This document shows positions 1 through 8,676 of a stretch of 64,000 nucleotides of DNA, piece by piece. The number at the start of each line of letters is the position of its first letter. Position 1 is the stretch's first letter. A program made the translations under genes and the position numbers. Origin of the DNA: Cronobacter dublinensis subsp. dublinensis LMG 23823 (GTDB taxonomy: Bacteria > Pseudomonadota > Gammaproteobacteria > Enterobacterales > Enterobacteriaceae); assembly GCF_001277235.1 (NCBI RefSeq), contig NZ_CP012266.1, positions 186,001 to 250,000 on the forward strand, written 5' to 3'. The notes under the pieces were generated by a model, which saw only the letters and a list, made by a program, of their open reading frames with translations, did not search any database and was not told the DNA's origin.

Positions 1-23
1 ATTACAAACGCTTTGCGGATCAT
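1..23 (-). CDS. rhaM: L-rhamnose mutarotase RhaM, first codons only
   Basis: Only the first eight codons are inside the window (MIRKAFV then the edge), identical to the start of E. coli RhaM, which interconverts the alpha and beta anomers of L-rhamnose. The start is preceded by GGAGG four bases upstream. It lies downstream of rhaD on the same strand, so it is probably the last gene of rhaBADM, separated from rhaD by a REP pair. A nine-codon ORF (49 to 20, starting ATG ACC GTT) with its own GGAG overlaps the rhaM start by an ATGA-type overlap and may couple translation. The identification rests on eight residues plus gene order. Confidence 0.8.
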
Positions 24-75
24 AATGCCTCCGCCAGCATAACGGTCATGTGAATTCTCCTTGTTTGGCGGTGAC

Positions 76-155
76 GGCGGGTGCGCTACGCTTACCCGCC
101 CTACGTGCTGCTCCGGAAATACCGAGGTAGGGTGGGTAAGCGCAGCGCACCCACC
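76..155. repeat. REP pair (GTAG-headed, inverted), rhaD-rhaM gap
   Basis: Two 29-bp units face each other: one on the minus strand at 76-104 and one on the plus strand at 127-155. Each begins with GTAGG and folds as GCGGGT / ACCCGC arms around an AAGCG..GCGC core. The GTAG head plus short imperfect palindrome is the hallmark of REP elements mobilised by RAYT transposases. The same unit recurs four more times in the window. Its position between rhaD and rhaM could affect mRNA stability or termination inside the operon. Confidence 0.85.
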
Positions 156-186
156 ATGCAATCCATGTAACCCATGCAACCGCGCG

Positions 187-1011
187 TTAAAGCGCGATCG
201 CACCGGCGTGCGGGGTCACGCCGAAACGTTCGCCGAGCGCGATTAACTCGTCACGCGTAATGGTCTGTTTCATGCCTCCCATGGAAAGCACTTTGACCAG
301 GATCTCCGCCGATTTCTCAGCGGTGTCGATAAGCCCGAACGCCTCGTCGAGCGTCGGCCCGGTGCCGAAAATGCCGTGATGCGGCCACAGCACCAGGGTG
401 TGGGTTTTCATCTGCTCTGCGGTCGCGGTGCCGATGCCGTCGGTGCCCGGCACCATCCACGGCACGATACCGACGCCGTCCGGGAAGACGACCAGACACT
501 CGGTGCTGCCTTCCCACAGCAGACGTGTAAAGCGCGATTCATCAAGCTCCAGCACAAAGCTCAGGGCGATCAGGTTGGTGGCGTGGCAGTGCATGATCAC
601 GCGGTCTTTGTCGCCGGAGACCGCCTTGCGCACCGCGTGCGACTGCAAATGCGACGCCAGTTCAGACGTCGGCAGACCGCCGTTAGCGAGCCCCCAGTGA
701 ATGTGATACGCCATGCCGTCGTCGGTGATGCGCAGGAGCGCCAGCGTATCCGCCGGGTCGAGCTGTACGTTGCGGAAAAATTTCCCTGAGCCGGTGACCA
801 GAAACCAGCAGCCCGCGAGCTCCGCGCGGGGCTGGCTCAGCTCCACGCAGCGCGGCTGCGGGTAAAACGTATCGCGGTACGGCTCCACGTCGGCGGCGTC
901 AAGGCGCAGGCTCACGTTGCCGCCGTTACGTTCATCCCAGCCTTTCAGCCACATATCGCTGGTGGCTTTCACCATACCCTGGACAAACCAGGAAGAAAGA
1001 ATGCGTTGCAT
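187..1011 (-). CDS. rhaD: Rhamnulose-1-phosphate aldolase
   Basis: Cytoplasmic class II (zinc) aldolase that splits L-rhamnulose-1-phosphate into dihydroxyacetone phosphate and L-lactaldehyde, the last committed step of rhamnose catabolism. It has 274 residues, the E. coli length. The zinc ligands are visible as His141 and His143 (HCHATN) and His212 (WPHHG), and the catalytic Glu117 is in PTSE. It starts 9 bases after the end of rhaA in the same operon. It should be induced by RhaS and CRP through the rhaB promoter. Confidence 0.97.
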   Translation of the reverse strand: MQRILSSWFVQGMVKATSDMWLKGWDERNGGNVSLRLDAADVEPYRDTFYPQPRCVELSQPRAELAGCWFLVTGSGKFFRNVQLDPADTLALLRITDDGMAYHIHWGLANGGLPTSELASHLQSHAVRKAVSGDKDRVIMHCHATNLIALSFVLELDESRFTRLLWEGSTECLVVFPDGVGIVPWMVPGTDGIGTATAEQMKTHTLVLWPHHGIFGTGPTLDEAFGLIDTAEKSAEILVKVLSMGGMKQTITRDELIALGERFGVTPHAGAIAL

Positions 1012-1020
1012 GCGTGCTCC

Positions 1021-2277
1021 TTAGCGCTGGCTTAATACATGTTGTTCATACTGACGGACGGCGGAGAGCCACGAGGCGTCAGCCGGGGTATCGTGGCGCA
1101 GGCAGTACATTTCCCACACCGCCTGCCACGGCAGCGATTTTTGCTCTTCAAGCAGCGCCAGCCGGGCGGTGTAATCGCCTTCGAGCTCAAGCTGGCGGAG
1201 CTGTGCGGTCGGCTCCAGCAGCGCGCGCAGTAGCGCTTTTTTCATGTTGCGGGTGCCAATCACCCATGCCGCGATGCGGTTGATGGAGGCGTCGAAGAAG
1301 TCGAGGCCGATATGCACGCGGTCGAACAGGTCGTGGCGAATGATTTCACCGGCGATGGCCTGGGTTTCGTCATCCAGCAGCACGACATGATCGCTGTCCC
1401 AGCGTACCGGGCGGCTGACGTGCAGCAGCAGACGTGGCACGTAGAGCATCGCGCTGGAGATTTTGTCGGAAATCACTTCGGTCGGGTGGAAATGCCCGGC
1501 GTCGAGGCAGAGCGCGGTCTGGCGGCTCGCGGCGTAGCCGAGATAAAACTCGTTCGAGCCCACGGTGTAGCTCTCCGCGCCGATACCGAACAGCTTGCTC
1601 TCTACCGCGTCGATATGGTGCGCGGGGTTGAGTTTTTCGCTTATCACGTCATCAAGCGCCGCCAGCAGGCGCTGGCGCGGCGCGAGGCGGTCTACCGGCG
1701 TATCTTTCATGCCGTCCGGGATCCAGATATTCATTACCGAGGGCGTGCCGAGCTGTTCGCCGAACGATGCCGAGACGCGGCGGCTCGCCTGGCAGTGCTC
1801 AATCCAGAACTGGCGGATTTCCGGGTTGGCGTGAGAGAGCGTAAAGCCGTCGGCGCTTAACGGGTGCGAGAAGCAGGACGGGTTGAAGTCGAGCCCCAGC
1901 TGGTGGTCACGCGCCCAGGCGACCCAACCGGCGAAATGTTCCGGTTTTATCTCGTTACGCGCGACCGGCGCGTCAGATTCCAGATAGATGGCGTGCAGGT
2001 TCACGCGTTTTGGGCCGGGGATGAGGCGCAGCGCCTGGCCGAGATCCGCCCGCAGCTCTTCGGCGTTACGCGCCTTGCCCGGATAGTTGCCGGTGGCCTG
2101 AATGCCGCCGGTCAGTTGCCCCTGCGGATTTTCAAACCCGGCCACGTCGTCGCCCTGCCAGCAGTGCATCGATACCGGCAGGCGGTCGAGCTGGCGCAGC
2201 GCGGCGTCAGCATCGACGCCCACGGCGGCGAAGCGCTGCTTCGCCAGTTCCCATGCCTGGTTGATTTGAGTGGTCAT
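1021..2277 (-). CDS. rhaA: L-rhamnose isomerase
   Basis: Converts L-rhamnose to L-rhamnulose in the cytoplasm, using a divalent metal in a TIM-barrel active site. The protein is 418 residues from the start MTTQINQAWELA, matching E. coli RhaA (419). I chose ATG 2277 rather than an in-frame start at 2307 because the ATG overlaps the rhaB stop in an ATGA (translational coupling) and the ten extra residues are not in the family. The metal-site region DAGHFHPTEVISDK is intact. It is the middle gene of rhaBAD. Confidence 0.97.
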   Translation of the reverse strand: MTTQINQAWELAKQRFAAVGVDADAALRQLDRLPVSMHCWQGDDVAGFENPQGQLTGGIQATGNYPGKARNAEELRADLGQALRLIPGPKRVNLHAIYLESDAPVARNEIKPEHFAGWVAWARDHQLGLDFNPSCFSHPLSADGFTLSHANPEIRQFWIEHCQASRRVSASFGEQLGTPSVMNIWIPDGMKDTPVDRLAPRQRLLAALDDVISEKLNPAHHIDAVESKLFGIGAESYTVGSNEFYLGYAASRQTALCLDAGHFHPTEVISDKISSAMLYVPRLLLHVSRPVRWDSDHVVLLDDETQAIAGEIIRHDLFDRVHIGLDFFDASINRIAAWVIGTRNMKKALLRALLEPTAQLRQLELEGDYTARLALLEEQKSLPWQAVWEMYCLRHDTPADASWLSAVRQYEQHVLSQR

Positions 2278-3746
2278 GCGTAAAGCTCCTTCCTGGTTTG
2301 ACGACACGACGACACCCGCGCCGCATGGCGGGCAATCTCACTGTCGGTCTGAGGGTGAAAATGGGTCAGCGGCTGGCTGGCGGTCACCACACGGCGAAAT
2401 GCGTCGACATCGGTTATCTCGTCGAGCGCCATCAGCTGGCAGCCGATATTGCCGAGCGTGGAGGCTTCCACCGGTCCCGCCAGCACCGGAATGCCGCAGG
2501 CATCGGCGCAGAGCTGATTGAGAAACGCGTTCTGGCTACCGCCGCCGACGATATGCAGCACCGTGAAAGGCCGCTCGCGCAGGGCAGTCAGCTCATCCAG
2601 CACGCGGGCGTAGAGCAGCGCCAGGCTGTCGAAGATGCAGCGCGCCAGCTGTGCCGCGCTTTGTGGCGCAGGCTGGCCGTTTTCACGGCACGCGGCTTGC
2701 AGCGCGCGGCTCATGTTGTCTGGATTGATAAAGCGGTCGTCGTTAGGGTTGACGACAAACCGACAGGCGGGCAGCGCGCGCGCTTCGTCAATCAGCGCGG
2801 GCAGGTCGGTAATCTGTTGCTCCTGGCAGACACGCTGCAACAGCCACAGCCCCATAATATTTTTCAGCACCCGATAGCGCCCTTCGGCGCCGCCTTCGTT
2901 GGTGATGTTAGCGGCCAGCGCCCGGTCGTCGGTGTAAGGAGTTTTGCTCTCAAAGCCCATCAGCGACCAGGTGCCGGAGGAGAGATACGCCGCGTCCGGG
3001 CTCGCCAGCGGGGCGGCGATCACGGCGCTGGCGGTGTCGTGCGTTGCGACTGACACCACCGGAACCTCGACGCCCTGCGCGCTGCGCCAGTGGCCGATGA
3101 CGTTGCCCGGATGCGTCGGCGTCCCCAGCCAGCGTTTCGGCACGCCCGCCCAGTCGAGCAGCGTCTCGTCCCAGTTATCGGTGTCGATATTCATCAGCTG
3201 CGTGGTGGTGGCGTTGGTGTAATCCCAGTTCAGCGCGCCGGTCAGCCGGTAGCAGAGGTAGTCCGGGATGAGCAGCGCATGCGCCACCCGTCCGACCAGT
3301 TCCGGCTGCTGATCTGCCAGCGCGCGGAACTGATAAAGCGTGTTGAACGGCAGGAACTGAATGCCGGTGCGGCGGTAGATAGCCTCCCGACCCATCTGCT
3401 GCTGCGCGCGAGTCATGACGCCGTCGGTACGGCTGTCGCGGTATGACACCGGCAGGCCGACACGCTCGCCGCGTTCATCCAGCAGTACAAAATCGACGCC
3501 CCAGGTGTCGATGCCGATACTGTCGATGGCGACGCCGCTCGCGCAGGCTTTTTCGAGCCCGAGGCACACGTCACGCTCCAGCGCGTCCACATCCCAGGTG
3601 TCGAAACCGTCCACGCGGCGCAGGCCGTTGGCGAAACGGTGGATTTCCTGAAGGGTCAGGCGCTGTCCCTCGCGGTCGTAGCGGGCCAGCATCACGCGGC
3701 CGCTGGAGGCGCCCAGGTCGACCGCGACGCTATGGCGAATAGTCAT
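2274..3746 (-). CDS. rhaB: Rhamnulokinase
   Basis: ATP-dependent kinase of the FGGY family that phosphorylates L-rhamnulose at O1. It has 490 residues, close to E. coli (489). The N-terminal ATP-grasping phosphate loop DLGASSGRVML is at about residues 10-20, and the second domain carries the IVGGGSQN motif typical of FGGY kinases. It is the first gene of rhaBAD, divergent from rhaS, and its stop overlaps the rhaA start by 4 bases. Confidence 0.97.
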   Translation of the reverse strand: MTIRHSVAVDLGASSGRVMLARYDREGQRLTLQEIHRFANGLRRVDGFDTWDVDALERDVCLGLEKACASGVAIDSIGIDTWGVDFVLLDERGERVGLPVSYRDSRTDGVMTRAQQQMGREAIYRRTGIQFLPFNTLYQFRALADQQPELVGRVAHALLIPDYLCYRLTGALNWDYTNATTTQLMNIDTDNWDETLLDWAGVPKRWLGTPTHPGNVIGHWRSAQGVEVPVVSVATHDTASAVIAAPLASPDAAYLSSGTWSLMGFESKTPYTDDRALAANITNEGGAEGRYRVLKNIMGLWLLQRVCQEQQITDLPALIDEARALPACRFVVNPNDDRFINPDNMSRALQAACRENGQPAPQSAAQLARCIFDSLALLYARVLDELTALRERPFTVLHIVGGGSQNAFLNQLCADACGIPVLAGPVEASTLGNIGCQLMALDEITDVDAFRRVVTASQPLTHFHPQTDSEIARHAARVSSCRQTRKELYA

Positions 3747-3776
3747 GATGGGGTCCTTGTTGGAATCTCTGACGCT

Positions 3777-3874
3777 AGTCTAGGGAGCGGCGCGGCGGCG
3801 CACCTTCATCCCACTGACAGCGCGTTACCGGCGCTGGCAAGGAGGTAAAGATGAACGTGAGGAAGGTCACAGAA
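3777..3874 (-). promoter_or_regulatory. rhaB promoter with RhaS half-sites and CRP site
   Basis: Reading toward rhaB, a -10 hexamer TAGACT (3782-3777) is the same as in E. coli. Upstream lie two RhaS half-sites: CATCTTTACCTCCTTGCC (3853-3836) and CTGTCAGTGGGATGAAGG (about 3820-3803), strongly resembling the E. coli pair. Next to them is a near-consensus CRP site CGTGA-N6-TCACA at 3856-3871. The rest of the rhaB-rhaS gap (to 4046) should carry the RhaR site and rhaS promoter, which I cannot delimit. Confidence 0.8.
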
Positions 3875-4046
3875 TGGCGTTTGCAGGGCGAATGAGGACG
3901 CATGTGAGCCGTGCCGCATTTCCAGAAATTTCACGACGTTTCTTAAAAAACCGACGGGCTTTGCGCGTTTTGGCGTCGAAAATTTAAGGTGTAAGTGAGA
4001 ACCGTTATCTACTATCAGGCAGGTTTGACTGAACGCGGGGGCGATG

Positions 4047-4883
4047 ATGACGGTACTACAGTGCGTTGATTTTTTCCCAACCGGTGCGGCGTCGGTGACC
4101 ATTGAGCCGCGTCTGCCGCAGGCGGCTTTTCCTGAGCATCATCATGATTTCTATGAAATTGTCATCGTCGAGCACGGCACGGGCACGCATGTCTTCAACG
4201 GCCAGCCGTATACCTTAAGCGGCGGCTCCATCTGCTTTGTGCGCGACCACGATCGGCATCTGTATGAACACACTGAAAACCTCTGCCTGACCAACGTGCT
4301 GTACCGTTCTCCGCAGGCGTTCAGTTTCCTGTCAGGGCTGGAAAAGCTCCTGCCGCAGGAGCAGGACGGTCACTACCCCTCGCACTGGCGCGTCAGCCAA
4401 CAGACGCTGCATCAGGCCCGTCCGCTCGTTGATCAACTGGAGGCGCTGCGCGAAAGCAGCGACGTCCACGCCATCGCCAGTATGGAAATCCTGTTTATGC
4501 AGCTGCTGATTTTGCTGCGTCGTGCAAGCCAGGTACAGGACGGTGGCCACGCCGATGAACGGCTGAATCAACTGATTGCCTGGCTTGAAGAGCACTATGC
4601 GGAAGATGTTTGTTGGGAAGCGCTCGCCGACCGGCACCGGCTCTCGCTGCGCACGCTGCATCGCCAGCTGAAGCAGCGCACCGGCCTGACGCCGCAGCGC
4701 TATCTCAACCGCTTACGCTTAATGAAAGCGCGCCATCTGCTGCGCCACAGCGAAGAGAGCGTGACGGATATCGCCTACCAGTGCGGCTTTGGCGACAGCA
4801 ATCATTTCTCCACGCTGTTCCGGCGCGAGTTTTCCTGGTCGCCGCGCGATATTCGTCTCGGGCGCGACGGACAAAGGCCGTAA
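4047..4883 (+). CDS. rhaS: Rhamnose operon activator RhaS
   Basis: AraC/XylS-family regulator that binds L-rhamnose through an N-terminal cupin domain (about residues 20-110, with the FPEHHHDFYEIV motif) and activates rhaBAD and rhaT through two C-terminal helix-turn-helix motifs (about 190-275, ending in the family signature DIAYQCGFGDSNHFSTLFRR). It has 278 residues from the second of two tandem ATGs (4044 and 4047), which matches E. coli RhaS. A GGGGGCG stretch lies just upstream. It is followed by rhaR. Confidence 0.95.
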   Translation: MTVLQCVDFFPTGAASVTIEPRLPQAAFPEHHHDFYEIVIVEHGTGTHVFNGQPYTLSGGSICFVRDHDRHLYEHTENLCLTNVLYRSPQAFSFLSGLEKLLPQEQDGHYPSHWRVSQQTLHQARPLVDQLEALRESSDVHAIASMEILFMQLLILLRRASQVQDGGHADERLNQLIAWLEEHYAEDVCWEALADRHRLSLRTLHRQLKQRTGLTPQRYLNRLRLMKARHLLRHSEESVTDIAYQCGFGDSNHFSTLFRREFSWSPRDIRLGRDGQRP

Positions 4884-4954
4884 CGCGAACAAAATCACCG
4901 TTTTCTGCGGCGAAAAATGGCATACTTTGCAGCCATTTCCCCCGGAGACGCCCA

Positions 4955-5797
4955 GTGGCCCCTCAGGTAGTACTCAGGAAAGCGGACTTCTTCGCCACGT
5001 CCACCCAGCCGGTGGTGGTGGCGGATCGCTACCCGCAGAATGTCTTTGCCGAGCATACCCACGAGTTCTGCGAACTGGTGCTGGTGTGGCGCGGTAACGG
5101 GCTGCATGTGCTGAATGACCGGCCTTACCGCATTACCTGCGGCGATCTCTTTTATATTCGCGCCGAAGACCGCCACAGTTACGAGTCGGTCAACGATCTG
5201 GTGCTCCATAACATTATTTATTGCCCGGAAAGGCTGAAACTGAACGTGAACTGGCGCGAGCTGCTGGAGAGCCCGCGCGGCGATCCGCGCTGGCGGCTCA
5301 GCAGCCAGGGCATGGTGCAGGCGCGACAGATTATCGACCAGCTGGAGCATGAGAGCCCAAAGCATGACGCGCTGTCGCACTGTCTGGCCGAAAGTCTGTT
5401 TTTACAGCTGGCGATTACGCTGCGCCGTCACCGCTACCAGGCCGCGAACGGCGCCGGGCCGGGCGAGGGGGAAAAGCTCGATCTGCTGATGGCGGCGCTC
5501 GGCAACAGCCTTGATGTACCGTTCGATTTGCAGCATTTTTGCAGCCACTACCAGATTGCCGAACGCCCGCTGCGCCAGCTCTTTCGCCAGCAGACCGGCA
5601 TGACCATCAGCCAGTATCTGCGCCAGCTGCGGCTCTGCCAGGCGCAGTATCTGCTGCGCCACTCCGATCTGTTGATTAGCGAGATCGCCGCGCGCTGCGG
5701 CTTTGAAGACAGCAACTATTTCTCGGTCGTGTTTACCCGCGAAACGGGCGTGACGCCACGGGTGTGGCGTCAGCAGTGCGGCGTGATGACCGGTTAG
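4955..5797 (+). CDS. rhaR: Rhamnose regulator RhaR
   Basis: AraC-family activator of the rhaSR promoter; with L-rhamnose it raises RhaS levels. It has 280 residues (E. coli 282). I chose GTG 4955, preceded by GGAG with 8-base spacing, because E. coli RhaR also starts at a GTG giving VAHQ.. and the downstream KADFFATS segment aligns. The open frame continues upstream to 4610 inside rhaS, but that part is rhaS read out of frame. The C-terminal half holds the DNA-binding signature around EIAARCGFEDSNYFSVVFTR. Its stop overlaps the convergent rhaT stop by 4 bases. Confidence 0.94.
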   Translation: MAPQVVLRKADFFATSTQPVVVADRYPQNVFAEHTHEFCELVLVWRGNGLHVLNDRPYRITCGDLFYIRAEDRHSYESVNDLVLHNIIYCPERLKLNVNWRELLESPRGDPRWRLSSQGMVQARQIIDQLEHESPKHDALSHCLAESLFLQLAITLRRHRYQAANGAGPGEGEKLDLLMAALGNSLDVPFDLQHFCSHYQIAERPLRQLFRQQTGMTISQYLRQLRLCQAQYLLRHSDLLISEIAARCGFEDSNYFSVVFTRETGVTPRVWRQQCGVMTG

Positions 5798-6831
5798 TTG
5801 CTCGCCATCCCCAGCCCGACGATATTCGCCGCCACGATAATCACCACGCAGCCCAGGCTCAGCACGCTCACCGGCCGGCGGCCCGCCGCTTTCCATTCGC
5901 GCAGCACCAGCCCGACCAGCCCGCCGCACAGCACGTAGAAGCTCATGTGCAGCATCCAGCTGATGTAGTCATACTGCGCCGGAATGCGCGCGTGGCCCCA
6001 GGCGTAGAAGAAAAACTGCAAATACCACATCAGCCCGCCCAGCGCGGAGAGCAGGACGTTGGTGATGAGCAGCGGTTTCGCGAGCGAGAAGTCGGCTTTC
6101 AATGACAGCGTTGGCACTTTCGCGAGGCGGATAAAGCAGAAGCCGAGATTAACCAGCGCGCCGCCGCCCATGATGACGACGTAGCTCGGCAGGGCGACGT
6201 AAAGCGGGTCGACGCCGAGCGCGGCGGCGGCCTCATGCATCGGCTTTGCGGCGTCCATCGCAAACGACATGCCCGCCGAGAACACGCCGCACATCACCGC
6301 CAGCAGCAGCCCTTTTTTCAGGTTAAAGTCTTCGGCCTTGATGCCCATCTGGCGCTCTTTGAGCTGACCGGCGCGGGTCACGATGCCCACCCCAATCAGC
6401 GCCACGAAGACGCCAAGCAGCGTCATCCGCCCGCCTGGCGTGCCGATGAGCAGCCCAAATTTGCCGTTCAGCAGCGGCGTCATCAGCGTGCCGACAATCA
6501 GCGTAATGCCGATAGCGATGCCGATGCCCATCGACATGCCGAGATAGCGCATGGTCAGGCCATAGTTGATGTTGCCGATGCCCCACATCGCGCCGAACAG
6601 AAATACCGGCAGCAACGTCGAGGCGCTAAAAGAAGCGTAATAGGCCCAGAAATTGGGTAGCAGGAGGGCGCTCACCGCCCAGGGCAACAGCAGCCACGAG
6701 ACAATGCCGCCCACCGACCACATCGTCTCCCATGACCAGTGCCGTACCTTCTTAAACGGCGCGTAAAAGCAGGCGGCGCTCGCTGCGCCAATCAGGTGCC
6801 ACAGTATTCCCATGGTTATCGCGTTACTCAT
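5794..6831 (-). CDS. rhaT: L-rhamnose/proton symporter
   Basis: Inner-membrane L-rhamnose:H+ symporter of the drug/metabolite transporter superfamily, with about ten hydrophobic segments. It has 345 residues from MSNAITMGILWHLIG; the E. coli protein is 344. An upstream in-frame METRTIS extension is not conserved, so ATG 6831 was chosen. It is convergent with rhaR. The 373 bases to sodA hold its promoter; I could not identify a RhaS site there with confidence. Confidence 0.96.
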   Translation of the reverse strand: MSNAITMGILWHLIGAASAACFYAPFKKVRHWSWETMWSVGGIVSWLLLPWAVSALLLPNFWAYYASFSASTLLPVFLFGAMWGIGNINYGLTMRYLGMSMGIGIAIGITLIVGTLMTPLLNGKFGLLIGTPGGRMTLLGVFVALIGVGIVTRAGQLKERQMGIKAEDFNLKKGLLLAVMCGVFSAGMSFAMDAAKPMHEAAAALGVDPLYVALPSYVVIMGGGALVNLGFCFIRLAKVPTLSLKADFSLAKPLLITNVLLSALGGLMWYLQFFFYAWGHARIPAQYDYISWMLHMSFYVLCGGLVGLVLREWKAAGRRPVSVLSLGCVVIIVAANIVGLGMASN

Positions 6832-7100
6832 GCTTATCGTCCTCGTTTCCATCGGATGGCCAGGCGGGAGCGAAAGCCGCCCCCTAACCGAAACGAGTCT
6901 ATTGAGATGTATACTTTTTCACCTTCGGGGCGCTGCCGTGAAGCGCAGGCGGGTGGCAAAAAACAGCGGGTGAGCCGAACGAGGATCACACTTTGCGGCG
7001 AATTCGGACGATGCTTAAGGTTCGGAAAAGTGTGCGAAAATCGCCGTGAGGCGTCCTTTTTTAGCCATTATTGCGTTAAGTTATAACCATATAAAAACTG

Positions 7101-7145
7101 CGGCATTGATAAACATTTTCAATATCATTTAATTAACTATAATGA
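7101..7145 (+). promoter_or_regulatory. sodA promoter with Fur-like box
   Basis: The stretch is nearly identical to the E. coli sodA control region. A -10 TATAAT lies at 7138-7143. A Fur-box-like sequence GATAAACATTTTCAATATC (7108-7126) matches 14 of 19 positions of GATAATGATAATCATTATC and overlaps the -35 area, so iron-bound Fur should repress. E. coli sodA is also controlled by SoxRS, ArcA and FNR here; I could not place those sites exactly. Confidence 0.8.
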
Positions 7146-7204
7146 ACCCACTGCTTACGCGGCGTTAACACCTCTGCCGCCCGACAATAATGGAGATGAT
7201 GAAC

Positions 7205-7825
7205 ATGAGCTATACACTGCCATCCCTGCCGTACGCTTACGACGCCCTGGAACCGCATTTCGACAAGCAGACGATGGAAATCCATCACACCAAACATCAC
7301 CAGACTTACGTCAACAACGCCAACGCGGCGCTGGAAAGCCTGCCTGAACTGGCGAACCTGCCGGTTGAAGAGCTGATCACCAAACTGGATCAGGTTCCGG
7401 CTGACAAGAAAACCGTTCTGCGCAACAACGCAGGTGGCCACGCGAACCACAGCCTGTTCTGGAAAGGCCTGAAAAAAGGCACTACCCTGCAGGGCGACCT
7501 GAAAGCTGCTATCGAGCGCGATTTCGGCTCCGTTGAGAAATTCAAAGAAGAGTTCGAGAAAGCTGCTGCGACCCGTTTCGGCTCCGGCTGGGCGTGGCTG
7601 GTGCTGAAAGGCGACAAACTGGCTGTCGTTTCCACCGCTAACCAGGATTCCCCGCTGATGGGCGAGGCTGTCGCTGGCGCTTCCGGCTACCCGATCCTGG
7701 GCCTGGACGTGTGGGAGCACGCGTACTACCTGAAATTCCAGAACCGCCGCCCGGACTACATCAAAGAGTTCTGGAACGTGGTTAACTGGGACGAAGCCGC
7801 AGCGCGTTTCGCTTCCCAGAAATAA
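7205..7825 (+). CDS. sodA: Superoxide dismutase, manganese
   Basis: Cytoplasmic homodimeric MnSOD converting superoxide to oxygen and hydrogen peroxide. It has 206 residues, as in E. coli. Metal ligands are in the motifs HHTKHHQ (His26 region), NHSLFW (His81) and DVWEHAYY (Asp, His). Gly77 (AGGHANH) and the Gln of STANQDSP indicate Mn rather than Fe. GGAG lies 9 bases before ATG 7205; an in-frame ATG at 7190 would add MEMMN, which is not conserved. It is followed by a strong terminator. Confidence 0.98.
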   Translation: MSYTLPSLPYAYDALEPHFDKQTMEIHHTKHHQTYVNNANAALESLPELANLPVEELITKLDQVPADKKTVLRNNAGGHANHSLFWKGLKKGTTLQGDLKAAIERDFGSVEKFKEEFEKAAATRFGSGWAWLVLKGDKLAVVSTANQDSPLMGEAVAGASGYPILGLDVWEHAYYLKFQNRRPDYIKEFWNVVNWDEAAARFASQK

Positions 7826-7843
7826 GGTTGCAACCTGACCTGT

Positions 7844-7874
7844 AAAAAGCGAGCCTGACGGCTCGCTTTTTTTA
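7844..7874 (+). terminator. sodA terminator
   Basis: AAAAGCGAGCC, loop TGAC, GGCTCGCTTTT followed by more T residues: a textbook intrinsic terminator 20 bases after the sodA stop. Confidence 0.93.
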
Positions 7875-7895
7875 TATCCGCAAAAGGAGGCGCGC

Positions 7896-8573
7896 ATGCT
7901 TTTTCCGGTTCAGGTTTATCTTGGCAAAATCCGCGATTACGAAGGCAGCCGGCCCAGCGCCATCGGCAAAGTGCAGGTGGAAGGGGAACTGTCGCTCACC
8001 AGCCGCGGGCTGGTCGGCGATCAGCAGGCGGAGAAGAAAATTCACGGCGGGCCGGATCGCGCGCTCTGCCACTATCCGCGCGAGCATTACGCCGTCTGGG
8101 CGCGGGAATACCCGGAACAGGGGGCGTGGTTTGCGCCGCCGGCGTTCGGCGAGAATCTCTCGACGCTGGGGCTGACGGAAGAAAACGCGTTTATTGGCGA
8201 TATCTTCCGCTGGGGCGAAGCGCTTATCCAGATTACCCAGCCACGCTCGCCCTGTTTTAAGGTAAATTTTCACGCAGGTATCAGCGAGCTTTCCGGGCGG
8301 ATGCAGGATACCGCGCGCTGCGGATGGCTGTATCGGGTGATTGGCGAAGGCAAGGTCTTTACCGACGCGCCGCTGGAGCTGGTATCGCGCGTCAGCGCAG
8401 TTTCGGTGCGCGAGGCTGCCGCTATCGCCTGGCATACGCCGTTCGATGACGAGCAGTATCACCGGCTGTTAAGCGCCGCCGGGCTTTCCGCCAGCTGGGC
8501 GAAAACCCTGCAAAACCGCCGTTTAAACGGGAAGATCGAGAGCTTTTCCCGCAGGTTGTGGGGGCGAGGGTAG
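7896..8573 (+). CDS. yiiM: MOSC-domain protein YiiM (hydroxylaminopurine resistance)
   Basis: Molybdenum-cofactor sulfurase C-terminal (MOSC) domain protein. In E. coli YiiM is a molybdoenzyme that reduces N-hydroxylated bases such as 6-N-hydroxylaminopurine. It has 225 residues. The conserved MOSC features KIHGGPDRALCHY (about 48-60), FGENLST and the cofactor-ligand cysteine in RSPCF (Cys120) are all present. AGGAGG lies 5 bases upstream of the ATG. In E. coli cpxA follows; here a REP and the lld operon follow. Confidence 0.93.
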   Translation: MLFPVQVYLGKIRDYEGSRPSAIGKVQVEGELSLTSRGLVGDQQAEKKIHGGPDRALCHYPREHYAVWAREYPEQGAWFAPPAFGENLSTLGLTEENAFIGDIFRWGEALIQITQPRSPCFKVNFHAGISELSGRMQDTARCGWLYRVIGEGKVFTDAPLELVSRVSAVSVREAAAIAWHTPFDDEQYHRLLSAAGLSASWAKTLQNRRLNGKIESFSRRLWGRG

Positions 8574-8579
8574 TAACGT

Positions 8580-8654
8580 GGTGGGTGCGCTGCGCTTACC
8601 CACCCTACAAAAGCACTATGACGACGTTGACGTGGTGGGGACGCGCACCCGCCA
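8580..8654. repeat. REP pair, yiiM-lldD gap
   Basis: A full GTAG-headed unit on the minus strand at 8580-8608 and a degenerate partner at about 8635-8654 (GGTGGGGACGCGCACCCGCC). It lies between the convergent yiiM and lldD genes, where no canonical U-tract terminator is seen, so it may serve as the transcript end for both. Confidence 0.75.
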
Positions 8655-8676
8655 TCAACCATTATTAACCCACCGT

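Noticed and set aside
3806..4102. 98-codon minus-strand ORF across the rhaB-rhaS gap
   Set aside because: Overlaps the CRP and RhaS sites and the rhaS start; no family seen.
4610..4954. 115-codon N-terminal extension of rhaR
   Set aside because: Lies within rhaS in another frame and contains no conserved residues; GTG 4955 gives the family length.
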